Positions 34,321 through 42,966 of a stretch of 64,000 nt of DNA are shown piece after piece; the first letter of the stretch is position 1, and each line of letters begins with the position of its first letter. The notes under the pieces are model-generated. The model did not search any database. It had not been told where the DNA came from and saw nothing but the letters and a program-made list of their open reading frames with translations. The stretch spans positions 23,055,504 through 23,119,503 of the forward strand of contig NC_066847.1 in assembly GCF_001640805.2 (NCBI RefSeq). The letters run 5' to 3'. The stretch is from Lates calcarifer (lineage: Eukaryota > Chordata > Actinopteri > Centropomidae). Position numbers and translations under genes: made by a program.

Positions 34321-37300
34321 ATGCAGAGAATGGCTCATGGGTGGGACTCATACTTCCAAAACCTCCCACCTCTATCAGCTGATCCAACAACTTTGAGAAG
34401 GACCTCAGAGTCGGAAGGAAGTCTTTCCCAACATTTAGAGAACTTCATTGGACATCATGACTTCACCGACACAGTGGTTTCAAACGAAGCCCCTGCTCCA
34501 AACTCAAACTTCAACACAAACTATTTCTCAAATCCCAGTATTGGTAATTCTGGCTCAGACTGCGTTTATCAGAGATACTACAGGGACACACCATGGCAAG
34601 CTGATGGAGAACAAATGGAAAAGGATTACTTGCCAAGTTGTGGAAATAGTGATATCTCAGACTTTGCCACAGATGGATTATCAACATCAGTATCATTTCC
34701 TTCATCTTTTGCAACAGATTTTCAAGGACTTAAGCAAGACTGTGGAATGCTAGCCACATCATTTCTTGAGGACTACTCAGATGTCAGTAGCTGCTCAGAT
34801 GCAGATGGTGGTGAAACAAGGCCCTCTTGTAAATTCATTGCAAGTAATTCAGTTCCGAAACCTAAAACTGATGTTTGTACTAAACACCAATCATCAGAGT
34901 GGCTTTTCAGCCATACTGGAAATGTGATGTTTCCAACTGAGAATCTGTGCCCTGATATGTCAGAGACTAATGTAATCTTGCCAAGTCCCTCAAATATGAA
35001 GGGAGAAAACGTAGTTGAATGTTCACATGATGAGATGAAAAGTCCTGAAAAAACTGTCAAATCTTACACAGGACACGATCAGTCCTCTGCTACTTCTAAA
35101 ATGGTGACGACTACAGAGAGTGAGACTGTAGAGGATAGTCATGATGGTGATGGTTGTCAAGATAAGAAACAAAAGGAGGATGTCGATAGAGCTTTCACAC
35201 AAGGGAAACATTCAGACATCTCAGTAAGTGAACATACAAACTTGACTGGTGGAATAGAGGAGTGTCCAGATGGTAATAATGAGGGGGAGCAGAACACTGC
35301 AACTGCTCCAAATATAATAACTGCATTTAACAATGAGCAAGATCACTTAAGTGAAAAAGTCCTACAAAAGGAAATGAAGAGACCATTCAACCACGAAAAT
35401 AAGTTATTTGATAATCTCAACTCCACAGATGATCAAGATCGAGAGCAGAACAGAAGCGAAACCCTAAATAGGGAAAGGAAAGAATCAGGTTCATTAGAAA
35501 ATGAGCAGAATGCCCCAAATACCAACTCCACTGACAGTCAAGATGAAAATATGAAAACTATTTGTAAGGTGAAAGAAATTAAGTCAAATATCTCTCAATC
35601 TTCAGATCCTCAGGGTATCAAGGTGTCACGTTCTAAAGATGCTATTCATGAAATGAGTGAATGCACAAGCATCCTGGACAGCAACAGTCATGATGGTGAA
35701 TCCTGTTTGCAGTTACCTGAGCTTCAGTCATCTGAAAGCACAGCTCAGGACAGCATTTGTAGGAGCTCTGCTGTGATGAGCGATGGTCAGAGAGGTACAG
35801 CAGAGGAGACAAACACCACTTCTTCTCCATATTCAAGCTGTAGTGGTTCTGGTGTTACTTTTGACAGTCTTTCAATTGATGACAAGAACAAACAAAGTGT
35901 ACAGGCAGAAGGCTCAATCACAGACATAAATCCCTGTCTAGAAATGGAATTGACGGATCCACTAGAAAAGACAACTTCCTCTACAGATCCAGAATGTAGT
36001 GGCCCTGCTGTGACTAGTCATGTGGATTCCCACTTGCAGCCAAGTAGCTCAAGCACAAACACAAAGCCCTATTTAGAAAGGGAAATCACCAGTCCACCAG
36101 AGAAGAAAACTACAACCTCTTTGACAGATCCAGACTGTCATGGTCCTGGTGTCATAGGTGACAATCCTTCTATTGATACTAGTGACAAGAATGATCAAAG
36201 TGTTGCTAGTGACCCAGAGTCAATAAGTAACTTGCACCCTTGTGTAGAAAAAGAATGGACAAGTCAAGCAGTGAAGGACACCACAACCTCTACTAGCGAT
36301 CCAGAATGCAGTAACCCAGCTACAACTAGTGACAGTCACAAAGAAAGACAGCCAAAGGACTGGACAAGTCCAGTGGAGAATACAAATCCAACCCCTTCTC
36401 CAGATCATCAGCAGTCACTACATCAAAGTCTGGTGGCCCTAGAACCACAAAAACATGGTGGAGGTGTAGCTGAAAATGCAAGAGAGTCATTTGAACAGTT
36501 TGACACATCTACAGAAGAACAGTCAGAGCTTGGCGTGCTGTACGGTGAACCTCTGTCAAGAGAAGAGTCTTCATGTGACACAGATGAAACAAAACTTGAC
36601 CCAAGTAAAAGTAAAGAAACGTCACCTCAACTAAAATCCTCCACGCAAATGAGAAAACTTCTGCAGCCTGTTGTAATAATGAAGACCCTAGAGTCCATAA
36701 ATGGAATGAATAACTCATATCATTGCAGAGACTGCCAACACACGACCCACAAGGTAGATAATCTAATTAAACACCACCATTGTTGCCATTCAGTGCACAG
36801 TTTCCACTTTTGCAAGACTTGTAATCTCTATCTGATGAGTAATGAGAAAGCAGAAAAACATGTGTGTGGTGGCAAAAAAGAAAGCCCTGAGCTCTCTTCT
36901 CATTGTAGCTCACAGAGGAAAAGAAAACGCCATGGCCGTCACAAGTGCATTAAGTGCAAACTCATGTTTACAAAACTAGTTCAATATATCAGACATATGC
37001 GGACTCACACCGGCAAAACACCCTATAAGTGTAATGAATGTGGATCATATTTTGCACAGGCTGGTACCCTGCAAAGACACAAGCGGATACCTGGTAGATG
37101 CAAGCAGGCAAAACCTCCAGTTACAAATTCTGATGCTGTTACCACTGAAACTAAAACACCACCACAAAAGGACTTGGTACAGAACAACCCATGTGCAAAT
37201 CTGCCTAAGTGTTACGTGAAGCTTGTTGACATCTCCAAGACTAATCTGTGTAGTTTATGTGGTAAAAGTTTTTTAACTGAAGAGAAGACCAGAAAGCACG

Positions 37301-40300
37301 TTCTCAGCATGCACAAGGGAAAGAGTTTGGCAGTTTCATCAAATCAGCACACCACAAAACTCAGTGGTGAGAAACCTCAACAAGTAGAGGATGAGATAAG
37401 AGGAAAATATAAGTGTCCTCTTTGTCCACGCCTTTTCAAGTATTCCTACAACAGGGCTCGACATTTGCGTGACTGTGTTAGAGACTCAGTGTTTGGTGGC
37501 AAGGATAAAGTTGGTGGTAAATATCGGTGTCCCTTGTGCCATGGTACCTTTACTTTATCATCCAACCGATATAGACATATTAAGACCAGCTGCCTCAGAG
37601 AGTGTCTTAATCGACTTGCAAAAGAAAGGGCAAAATCAAGGCAAAAGGTTGAACAGAACAAAACACAGGAATGTGAGCAGAAAATACAGTCGAAGGAAAA
37701 TGAGCAGAAAACACAGTTAAAGGAAAATGAGCAGAAAACGCTGTCAAAGGAAAATGAGCTGAAAAAACGAGCAACCTCAGCTGCACCAGCTCTCAAGCCT
37801 GTTCCACGTTATAAATGCAGTCTTTGTCCAGCAGTTTTTTATCATGCTTCTGGAAAATATAGACATATGAAGAAACATGAGTTGTTTAAACTCACTGGTA
37901 AAATGTTCAGGTACAGGAATTCAGTATTCTCTATGTCTAAACCAGCAACCTTAAGTAGTACAAAGACTGACGAGACTATGGATGACTTAAAATTAACCGA
38001 AGCAAGTAGCAGTGTTCAACTCAGCTGCCATTTTTGTGGAAAATGTTTCAACACATCACAGTCACTTAAGAAACATGAGCGCAATCACAGAGGTGAAAGA
38101 CCATACCGCTGTCTGGAATGTGGGAAAGGATTCAAGAAACGTGCCTATCTGATTGGTCATAAAATTGTTCACCAGAAGAGGATACAGTGCACCGTCTGCA
38201 GAAAGATTCTTCCAAGTATTGGAGAACTGATCCAGCACAGGAGCTCACATCTTAAGAGAGGAATGCTTCAGTGCCCAGACTGTCCTGTACAGTTCCAGTA
38301 TCCTGCACATCTCCTTAGACATTTAGACTCCCACAAAAATCGAGAAAACAAGGCACCTCAGCTTGAAGGGAGATCACCATTGAGAGCACAGCAGTCCTCT
38401 GAGTCTGTGAAAGAGCAGAGTGGACCAAAGCAGCTACAGTGTTCCTTATGCAAAGAGGTGTTTGATGATGCTCAAGTACTGAGAAAGCATAGTCTTACAC
38501 ACATATCTGGGTCCTCATCAAACCAGTGTCCATTTTGCAAACGTAGTTTCACTAGTCGCCGCTATTTGCTGCGCCACATGAACAAACATACTGGAGACAA
38601 ACCGTTTTCCTGCACAAACTGCGGAAAACAGTTTTACCGTGACTTGTACCTTAAACTTCACAGTGAGAGGTGTTTGCCTGCTCAAAGTGGACGTCTTGTC
38701 ACAATGGGATCCAACAGTAAGACCAAGAGACCCTATAAGTGTTCCTATTGCTCACGGACATTTTGTAAGAAAATCCGCCTGAAATGTCATCACAGAGGCC
38801 ACAAGACCAACACACTCCTTCTATGCTCAAGATGTGGCCAGTACTATGGTTTTAGAAAATTAAATCAACATCAGAAGACCTGCGAGGGAACTGCAGAGCC
38901 GAACACTGGCTCTCCTAATGGAAATTTCGGTAAAAGCACTTCTCAGACAAACCAGAGTGTCCGTAAAATGCCTTTGCAGTCCAATGCAACCAAGTTGCTT
39001 CAGCTCAAATGCCCTTACTGTACACAGAGGTTCAGGTACAGATCAATACTCTTACGACACATTGTTTCACATACTGGTGTGCAACCCTATGCGTGTATGC
39101 ACTGTGGCCACAGATATGGAAGCCAGACAATGTGTTTACAGCATGAAGCTTTCTGTGATGGAGTTTACAAAGAAGGGGCTTCAAAAGTCAAAAATGACAC
39201 TGCAGCAAACTTGTTAAACATACCAACTCTCAGAGAGGCAGCACAGAAACAAGCAGAAGGTGAAACTGAGTACAAGTGCAAATTCTGTACCAAGACTTTC
39301 ATGAAAGCACGAAACCTGAGGCGTCATATTTTGACACACAATGAAGTTAAGCCTTATCGCTGCAAAGCCTGTGACAGCTGCTTTTCAAGGTATGACCATC
39401 TGAAAGTGCATCAGACTCGTTGCAAAGGGAAAAGACCACGATTGGAAGTCTGTATTCCCAAAATCAGTTTAGAAGATGTTGGCAAGGGTTGGCAGAATAA
39501 GTTTGGAATTGAGGCTGCCCGAAAGCAGGAGACTTTTGACTGTGAAGTCTGCTCAAGAAGCTTCTCAGCTCAGTCTAAACTTTCCAGACATATCACCATG
39601 TTCCATGTTACAAAATTATTCAAGTGTACACGCTGTGGCTCATCATTCGCTCATGAAAAATCTCTGAAGAAGCATAGAAAGATGAACAAGTGCAGAAAGG
39701 TCTCCAGTCAAACAAATACTTCTCTACCACTGGAAACTAATCCACCAACAGAAAATGTGGCAGAACCCGTTCAAGGGGTGAGAAATCGAATTCTACAAAG
39801 GATTAAGCCTTGTTTTAACAAAAAGTACAAATATGTATGTAGTTATTGTCCCCGTGCTTTTGGAAACAGGTGGCAGTTAAGTGTGCACACCCGCCTGCAC
39901 ACAGGAGAGAAGCCATTTGCCTGTGACTATTGTGGTCAAAGATTTATACGGAAGGATTATGTGCAGCGTCATTTCGCGAAGTGCACCAAGAAGCAGCAGC
40001 AAAGTGTTGTGCTCTGTGACAGATGTGGAGGATTTTTCCCTAAAGTCAAGCTTGAAAATCACAAAAAAAATTGCACTTTAACTCCAAGCTTATCCAAGTC
40101 ATCTGCTTGCCAAAGCCAACAGGCATCCTCGCAAAGCCCACCGAAAGGCTTTTCTTGTGCATACTGCAGTTCCCGTTTTTTGCTATTTTCACAGCTCCAA
40201 GAGCATTTTTTGAATGCGCACAAGCTGGAAACAGTGGTTCCACCGGAGTCTACCGTGCCCCTACAACACCACCTGTCAAATATGCCAAACATCAAGGAAG

Positions 40301-42966
40301 AGCCTGTGGATGAGATTTGTGGTGAACAACTTAATGATAGCACTAATTTAATCTGTAATTTAAATACAGCTCTTGGTGGTGAGGTACCCAAGCAATTTTT
40401 CTGCCCAGAGTGCAATATGTCTTTTGCAAGTAAAGCTGGACTAACTGGTCATGTTCGTGTGCACTCAGTGGAGCATCCTTTTAACTGTAAAACATGCAAG
40501 CGAGGCTTCTGGAATAAAAGTCTTCTCCGTAATCACTACAGGAAATGTAGATTTGGACGTATTTCAGAGAGGAATGCAATGCAACACCTGGAGGCCCCTT
40601 TGAAAGCAGAGATCGATTTTGCGCTGAATGACTCTGTTCTGGTGTTCAAAGAAGGCTCCACAGAAACTGGTACTGGAGTGTTGCAGACTAACTTTTCCTG
40701 CAAAGATGGCTTGATGGAAGAATCCTCACAAAATTCAGAGGGAAATCAGGATGAGGTGCAAAGCAACTCAAGTAAAGAGAAGAAGACTGTGCAGTACCAA
40801 TGTTCAGAATGTGATAAGAGCTTCACAGATGGTTTATTGCTCATTAGTCACCTTGAAGACCATGGAAGACAGGAACAAGAGAAAAAGCGCAATACATGTA
40901 CCCAGTGTGGAAAGGTGTGCGCCAGTCAAGGAAATCTTGAAAAACACATGAAAATGCATGGATCTGAACATAAATACCCTTGTCCTGACTGCTCCAAGAT
41001 GGCCTACAGCTTATCTGATCTTGAAATCCACAGAACATGTCATGACCCAAATAGACCTTATGCTTGCAAACTGTGTAGTAGTAGATTTTGGACAAGACAG
41101 TCTTTAAGTAATCATTACAGCGAAGAGCATCCAAATGATGTATTCACTTGTCGTTTCTGTAACAAGACCTATGAAGTTAAAAAATCACTGACAAGACACT
41201 ATAAAAAATGGCATCAAAAAGAGCAGCAGGATCTTCAGGAAAAGAGCAGCACAGAACAACAATCCAATAGTCAAGTAAGCACAGCTGGTGAAAGTGATGA
41301 GGATGAAAATCACGGCAGTGGGGACAGCGATTCAGACTCGGCGCCATACTTCCCATGCCACGTGTGCGGCAAGACATTCCCAACATCAGAAAGTCTTGAG
41401 GACCATCAGCGGTGTCACCTGGGTGAAAAGCCACACGAGTGCGAAGAATGTGGAAAATGCTTTTTCCAGGCATCCCAGCTGCAGCAACATCAGCGGATGC
41501 ACAAGTCTGAATTTCAGTGTCAGGCATGCGGCAGGGGTTTTGTCTCTTTGTTTGCACTGCGTAAACATAAGCATACTCATGGCAAGAGCCGTCCATACCG
41601 CTGCTCTAAGTGCCACTTCAGTTTCACAGGACCCTCACAGTTAGCAGAACACATGATTACCCACCGTGAAGAGAACTTCCCATGTGACATATGCAATCGT
41701 GTGTTTCTCTCCAAGAGTAGTAGAGCTGAGCATCGAAAAAGCCACTCAAAGTCAGGTGACCATCTCCCGCCTTCAGTTTTGATGCCAGAGCATAAAAGCT
41801 CTCCTTCACTCTCTGAAAGCTCATCAGTATTCACCAAAGAACTTAAATATCGCTGTGGGGTTTGCAATGACCGTTTCAGAGACCCAGAGGAGCTCTCAGA
41901 GCATGGTTGCTTGGCAGCCAAAGAGCGCCCATACTCATGCTCAGACTGTGATAAACATTTTCTGCATGCATCTCACCTGAAAAAGCACCAAACCACCCAC
42001 CAACTGTCATGGTCAAGTTGTGAATATCCGTGCAATTGGTGTAGCAGCAGTTTTTCCTCCTCTCAGAACTTCCTCCGCCATCTCAAGACCCATGTTGATA
42101 CTGCAGCAGACATTAAACATAACGCTGAGAGTAAAGATAGAGAGCCTTTCATATGTCCAGTTTGTCATCAGTGTTTTGCCAGTGCCACTGAACTGATTTG
42201 TCATTTTCCCACGCATCCCGATGGTACATTTGTGTGCAAAATTTGCAAAATGACATTTACCTCTGGAAGCAAGCTCAAACAACATGAGTGCTGTCATCTG
42301 ACATCAACTACTGAGTATGAATGCACAGAGTGTGGCCAGAGCTTTTTGGGAAGCGATGCTTTCCGCCAGCACCACTGTTCTCGTCAACAGCATGCAATAT
42401 TGGAGTCCAAGTACTCAAATCCATCAGCTAAGGAGTCACCTCCAACCTATTATCAAGTAGCAGGAGATGAGGAGGAGGTTGATGTCACTGGAGATGACTT
42501 GTACAATTGCCCATATTGCTCAATGCAGTTCTCCTCCAAAAGTAGCCTGTTGGAGCATCAAAACAAACAACACCTAAATAAGAAGCCATTCAAATGTGAG
42601 CTTTGTGGAAAAACCTTTGCAGTGCGGCGGTACCTCAGAGAGCATGAGCGAAGGCATCGTTTAAAACTGGCAGCTCAAAAGATAGCTCCATTGGCTGAAG
42701 ACAAGTTGAAATGTTCCCATTGCCACAGCGAATTCAACACACCGCAAGATCTGTCTTTGCATATGAGACTGCATGCTGAAAAGGAAGTTGGAGAGTACCG
42801 CTGTGATATGTGCTATAAGTCATTCAGCCACTGGTCTCTTCTTAAGCAGCATCAAGAAAGTCATGTTGGCCAGGTTGTATATGAATGCACAGAATGTGAC
42901 AAAGCCTTTGCTTTTCCTCACCTACTGGAAGAACATCAACAAACTCATGCTGGTTCCTCTCAGTAA
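34321..42966 (+). CDS. Giant C2H2/C2HC zinc-finger protein, about 50 fingers
   Basis: A single exon of at least 8.6 kb encodes about 2881 residues, far above usual zinc-finger proteins. The exon begins at an acceptor (tccatgttttcag, 34288) and I take the first ATG inside it, 34321; if the preceding short intron is retained, the frame extends upstream. Roughly the first 780 residues have no fingers and are acidic and Ser/Thr-rich, with degenerate repeats (35842-36333). At 36664-36867 comes a PVVIMKT motif plus two odd fingers, a module shared with the next two genes. About 48 more fingers follow to the C-terminus. In the middle, ordinary C2H2 fingers often alternate with fingers ending in Cys. 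Linkers vary; few are TGEKP. IKEEPVDE (40291) fits a sumoylation site. Probably a nuclear DNA-binding regulator. No KRAB, SCAN or BTB domain; orthologue not named. Confidence 0.9.
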   Translation: MQRMAHGWDSYFQNLPPLSADPTTLRRTSESEGSLSQHLENFIGHHDFTDTVVSNEAPAPNSNFNTNYFSNPSIGNSGSDCVYQRYYRDTPWQADGEQMEKDYLPSCGNSDISDFATDGLSTSVSFPSSFATDFQGLKQDCGMLATSFLEDYSDVSSCSDADGGETRPSCKFIASNSVPKPKTDVCTKHQSSEWLFSHTGNVMFPTENLCPDMSETNVILPSPSNMKGENVVECSHDEMKSPEKTVKSYTGHDQSSATSKMVTTTESETVEDSHDGDGCQDKKQKEDVDRAFTQGKHSDISVSEHTNLTGGIEECPDGNNEGEQNTATAPNIITAFNNEQDHLSEKVLQKEMKRPFNHENKLFDNLNSTDDQDREQNRSETLNRERKESGSLENEQNAPNTNSTDSQDENMKTICKVKEIKSNISQSSDPQGIKVSRSKDAIHEMSECTSILDSNSHDGESCLQLPELQSSESTAQDSICRSSAVMSDGQRGTAEETNTTSSPYSSCSGSGVTFDSLSIDDKNKQSVQAEGSITDINPCLEMELTDPLEKTTSSTDPECSGPAVTSHVDSHLQPSSSSTNTKPYLEREITSPPEKKTTTSLTDPDCHGPGVIGDNPSIDTSDKNDQSVASDPESISNLHPCVEKEWTSQAVKDTTTSTSDPECSNPATTSDSHKERQPKDWTSPVENTNPTPSPDHQQSLHQSLVALEPQKHGGGVAENARESFEQFDTSTEEQSELGVLYGEPLSREESSCDTDETKLDPSKSKETSPQLKSSTQMRKLLQPVVIMKTLESINGMNNSYHCRDCQHTTHKVDNLIKHHHCCHSVHSFHFCKTCNLYLMSNEKAEKHVCGGKKESPELSSHCSSQRKRKRHGRHKCIKCKLMFTKLVQYIRHMRTHTGKTPYKCNECGSYFAQAGTLQRHKRIPGRCKQAKPPVTNSDAVTTETKTPPQKDLVQNNPCANLPKCYVKLVDISKTNLCSLCGKSFLTEEKTRKHVLSMHKGKSLAVSSNQHTTKLSGEKPQQVEDEIRGKYKCPLCPRLFKYSYNRARHLRDCVRDSVFGGKDKVGGKYRCPLCHGTFTLSSNRYRHIKTSCLRECLNRLAKERAKSRQKVEQNKTQECEQKIQSKENEQKTQLKENEQKTLSKENELKKRATSAAPALKPVPRYKCSLCPAVFYHASGKYRHMKKHELFKLTGKMFRYRNSVFSMSKPATLSSTKTDETMDDLKLTEASSSVQLSCHFCGKCFNTSQSLKKHERNHRGERPYRCLECGKGFKKRAYLIGHKIVHQKRIQCTVCRKILPSIGELIQHRSSHLKRGMLQCPDCPVQFQYPAHLLRHLDSHKNRENKAPQLEGRSPLRAQQSSESVKEQSGPKQLQCSLCKEVFDDAQVLRKHSLTHISGSSSNQCPFCKRSFTSRRYLLRHMNKHTGDKPFSCTNCGKQFYRDLYLKLHSERCLPAQSGRLVTMGSNSKTKRPYKCSYCSRTFCKKIRLKCHHRGHKTNTLLLCSRCGQYYGFRKLNQHQKTCEGTAEPNTGSPNGNFGKSTSQTNQSVRKMPLQSNATKLLQLKCPYCTQRFRYRSILLRHIVSHTGVQPYACMHCGHRYGSQTMCLQHEAFCDGVYKEGASKVKNDTAANLLNIPTLREAAQKQAEGETEYKCKFCTKTFMKARNLRRHILTHNEVKPYRCKACDSCFSRYDHLKVHQTRCKGKRPRLEVCIPKISLEDVGKGWQNKFGIEAARKQETFDCEVCSRSFSAQSKLSRHITMFHVTKLFKCTRCGSSFAHEKSLKKHRKMNKCRKVSSQTNTSLPLETNPPTENVAEPVQGVRNRILQRIKPCFNKKYKYVCSYCPRAFGNRWQLSVHTRLHTGEKPFACDYCGQRFIRKDYVQRHFAKCTKKQQQSVVLCDRCGGFFPKVKLENHKKNCTLTPSLSKSSACQSQQASSQSPPKGFSCAYCSSRFLLFSQLQEHFLNAHKLETVVPPESTVPLQHHLSNMPNIKEEPVDEICGEQLNDSTNLICNLNTALGGEVPKQFFCPECNMSFASKAGLTGHVRVHSVEHPFNCKTCKRGFWNKSLLRNHYRKCRFGRISERNAMQHLEAPLKAEIDFALNDSVLVFKEGSTETGTGVLQTNFSCKDGLMEESSQNSEGNQDEVQSNSSKEKKTVQYQCSECDKSFTDGLLLISHLEDHGRQEQEKKRNTCTQCGKVCASQGNLEKHMKMHGSEHKYPCPDCSKMAYSLSDLEIHRTCHDPNRPYACKLCSSRFWTRQSLSNHYSEEHPNDVFTCRFCNKTYEVKKSLTRHYKKWHQKEQQDLQEKSSTEQQSNSQVSTAGESDEDENHGSGDSDSDSAPYFPCHVCGKTFPTSESLEDHQRCHLGEKPHECEECGKCFFQASQLQQHQRMHKSEFQCQACGRGFVSLFALRKHKHTHGKSRPYRCSKCHFSFTGPSQLAEHMITHREENFPCDICNRVFLSKSSRAEHRKSHSKSGDHLPPSVLMPEHKSSPSLSESSSVFTKELKYRCGVCNDRFRDPEELSEHGCLAAKERPYSCSDCDKHFLHASHLKKHQTTHQLSWSSCEYPCNWCSSSFSSSQNFLRHLKTHVDTAADIKHNAESKDREPFICPVCHQCFASATELICHFPTHPDGTFVCKICKMTFTSGSKLKQHECCHLTSTTEYECTECGQSFLGSDAFRQHHCSRQQHAILESKYSNPSAKESPPTYYQVAGDEEEVDVTGDDLYNCPYCSMQFSSKSSLLEHQNKQHLNKKPFKCELCGKTFAVRRYLREHERRHRLKLAAQKIAPLAEDKLKCSHCHSEFNTPQDLSLHMRLHAEKEVGEYRCDMCYKSFSHWSLLKQHQESHVGQVVYECTECDKAFAFPHLLEEHQQTHAGSSQ
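35842..36333 (+). repeat. Degenerate amino-acid repeats in the giant protein
   Basis: Three imperfect units of about 50-60 residues carry the pattern SID..DKN.QSV, PC.E.E.T, EK.TTS.TDPEC, GP.V. Examples are TTSSTDPECSGPAV, TTSLTDPDCHGPGV and TTSTSDPECSNPAT. The coding frame is kept throughout. Confidence 0.65.
36664..36867 (+). other. PVV / HH-finger / HVC-finger module, copy 1
   Basis: QPVVIMKT, a C-x2-C-x12-H-x4-H finger beginning its His part with HHH, seven residues, then C-x2-C-x12-HVC. The same module occurs at 50960-51180 and 55732-55932 in the next two genes. Confidence 0.75.
37675..37755 (+). repeat. 27-bp tandem coding repeat, three units
   Basis: Encodes EQKIQSKEN, EQKTQLKEN, EQKTLSKEN, followed by a partial ELKK. 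It forms a charged, probably helical spacer between fingers of the giant protein. Confidence 0.95.

Noticed and set aside
41177..41596. 139-codon minus-strand frame inside the giant gene
   Set aside because: Antisense shadow of the finger region. Its Cys/His pattern mirrors finger codons and there is no promoter or splice support.
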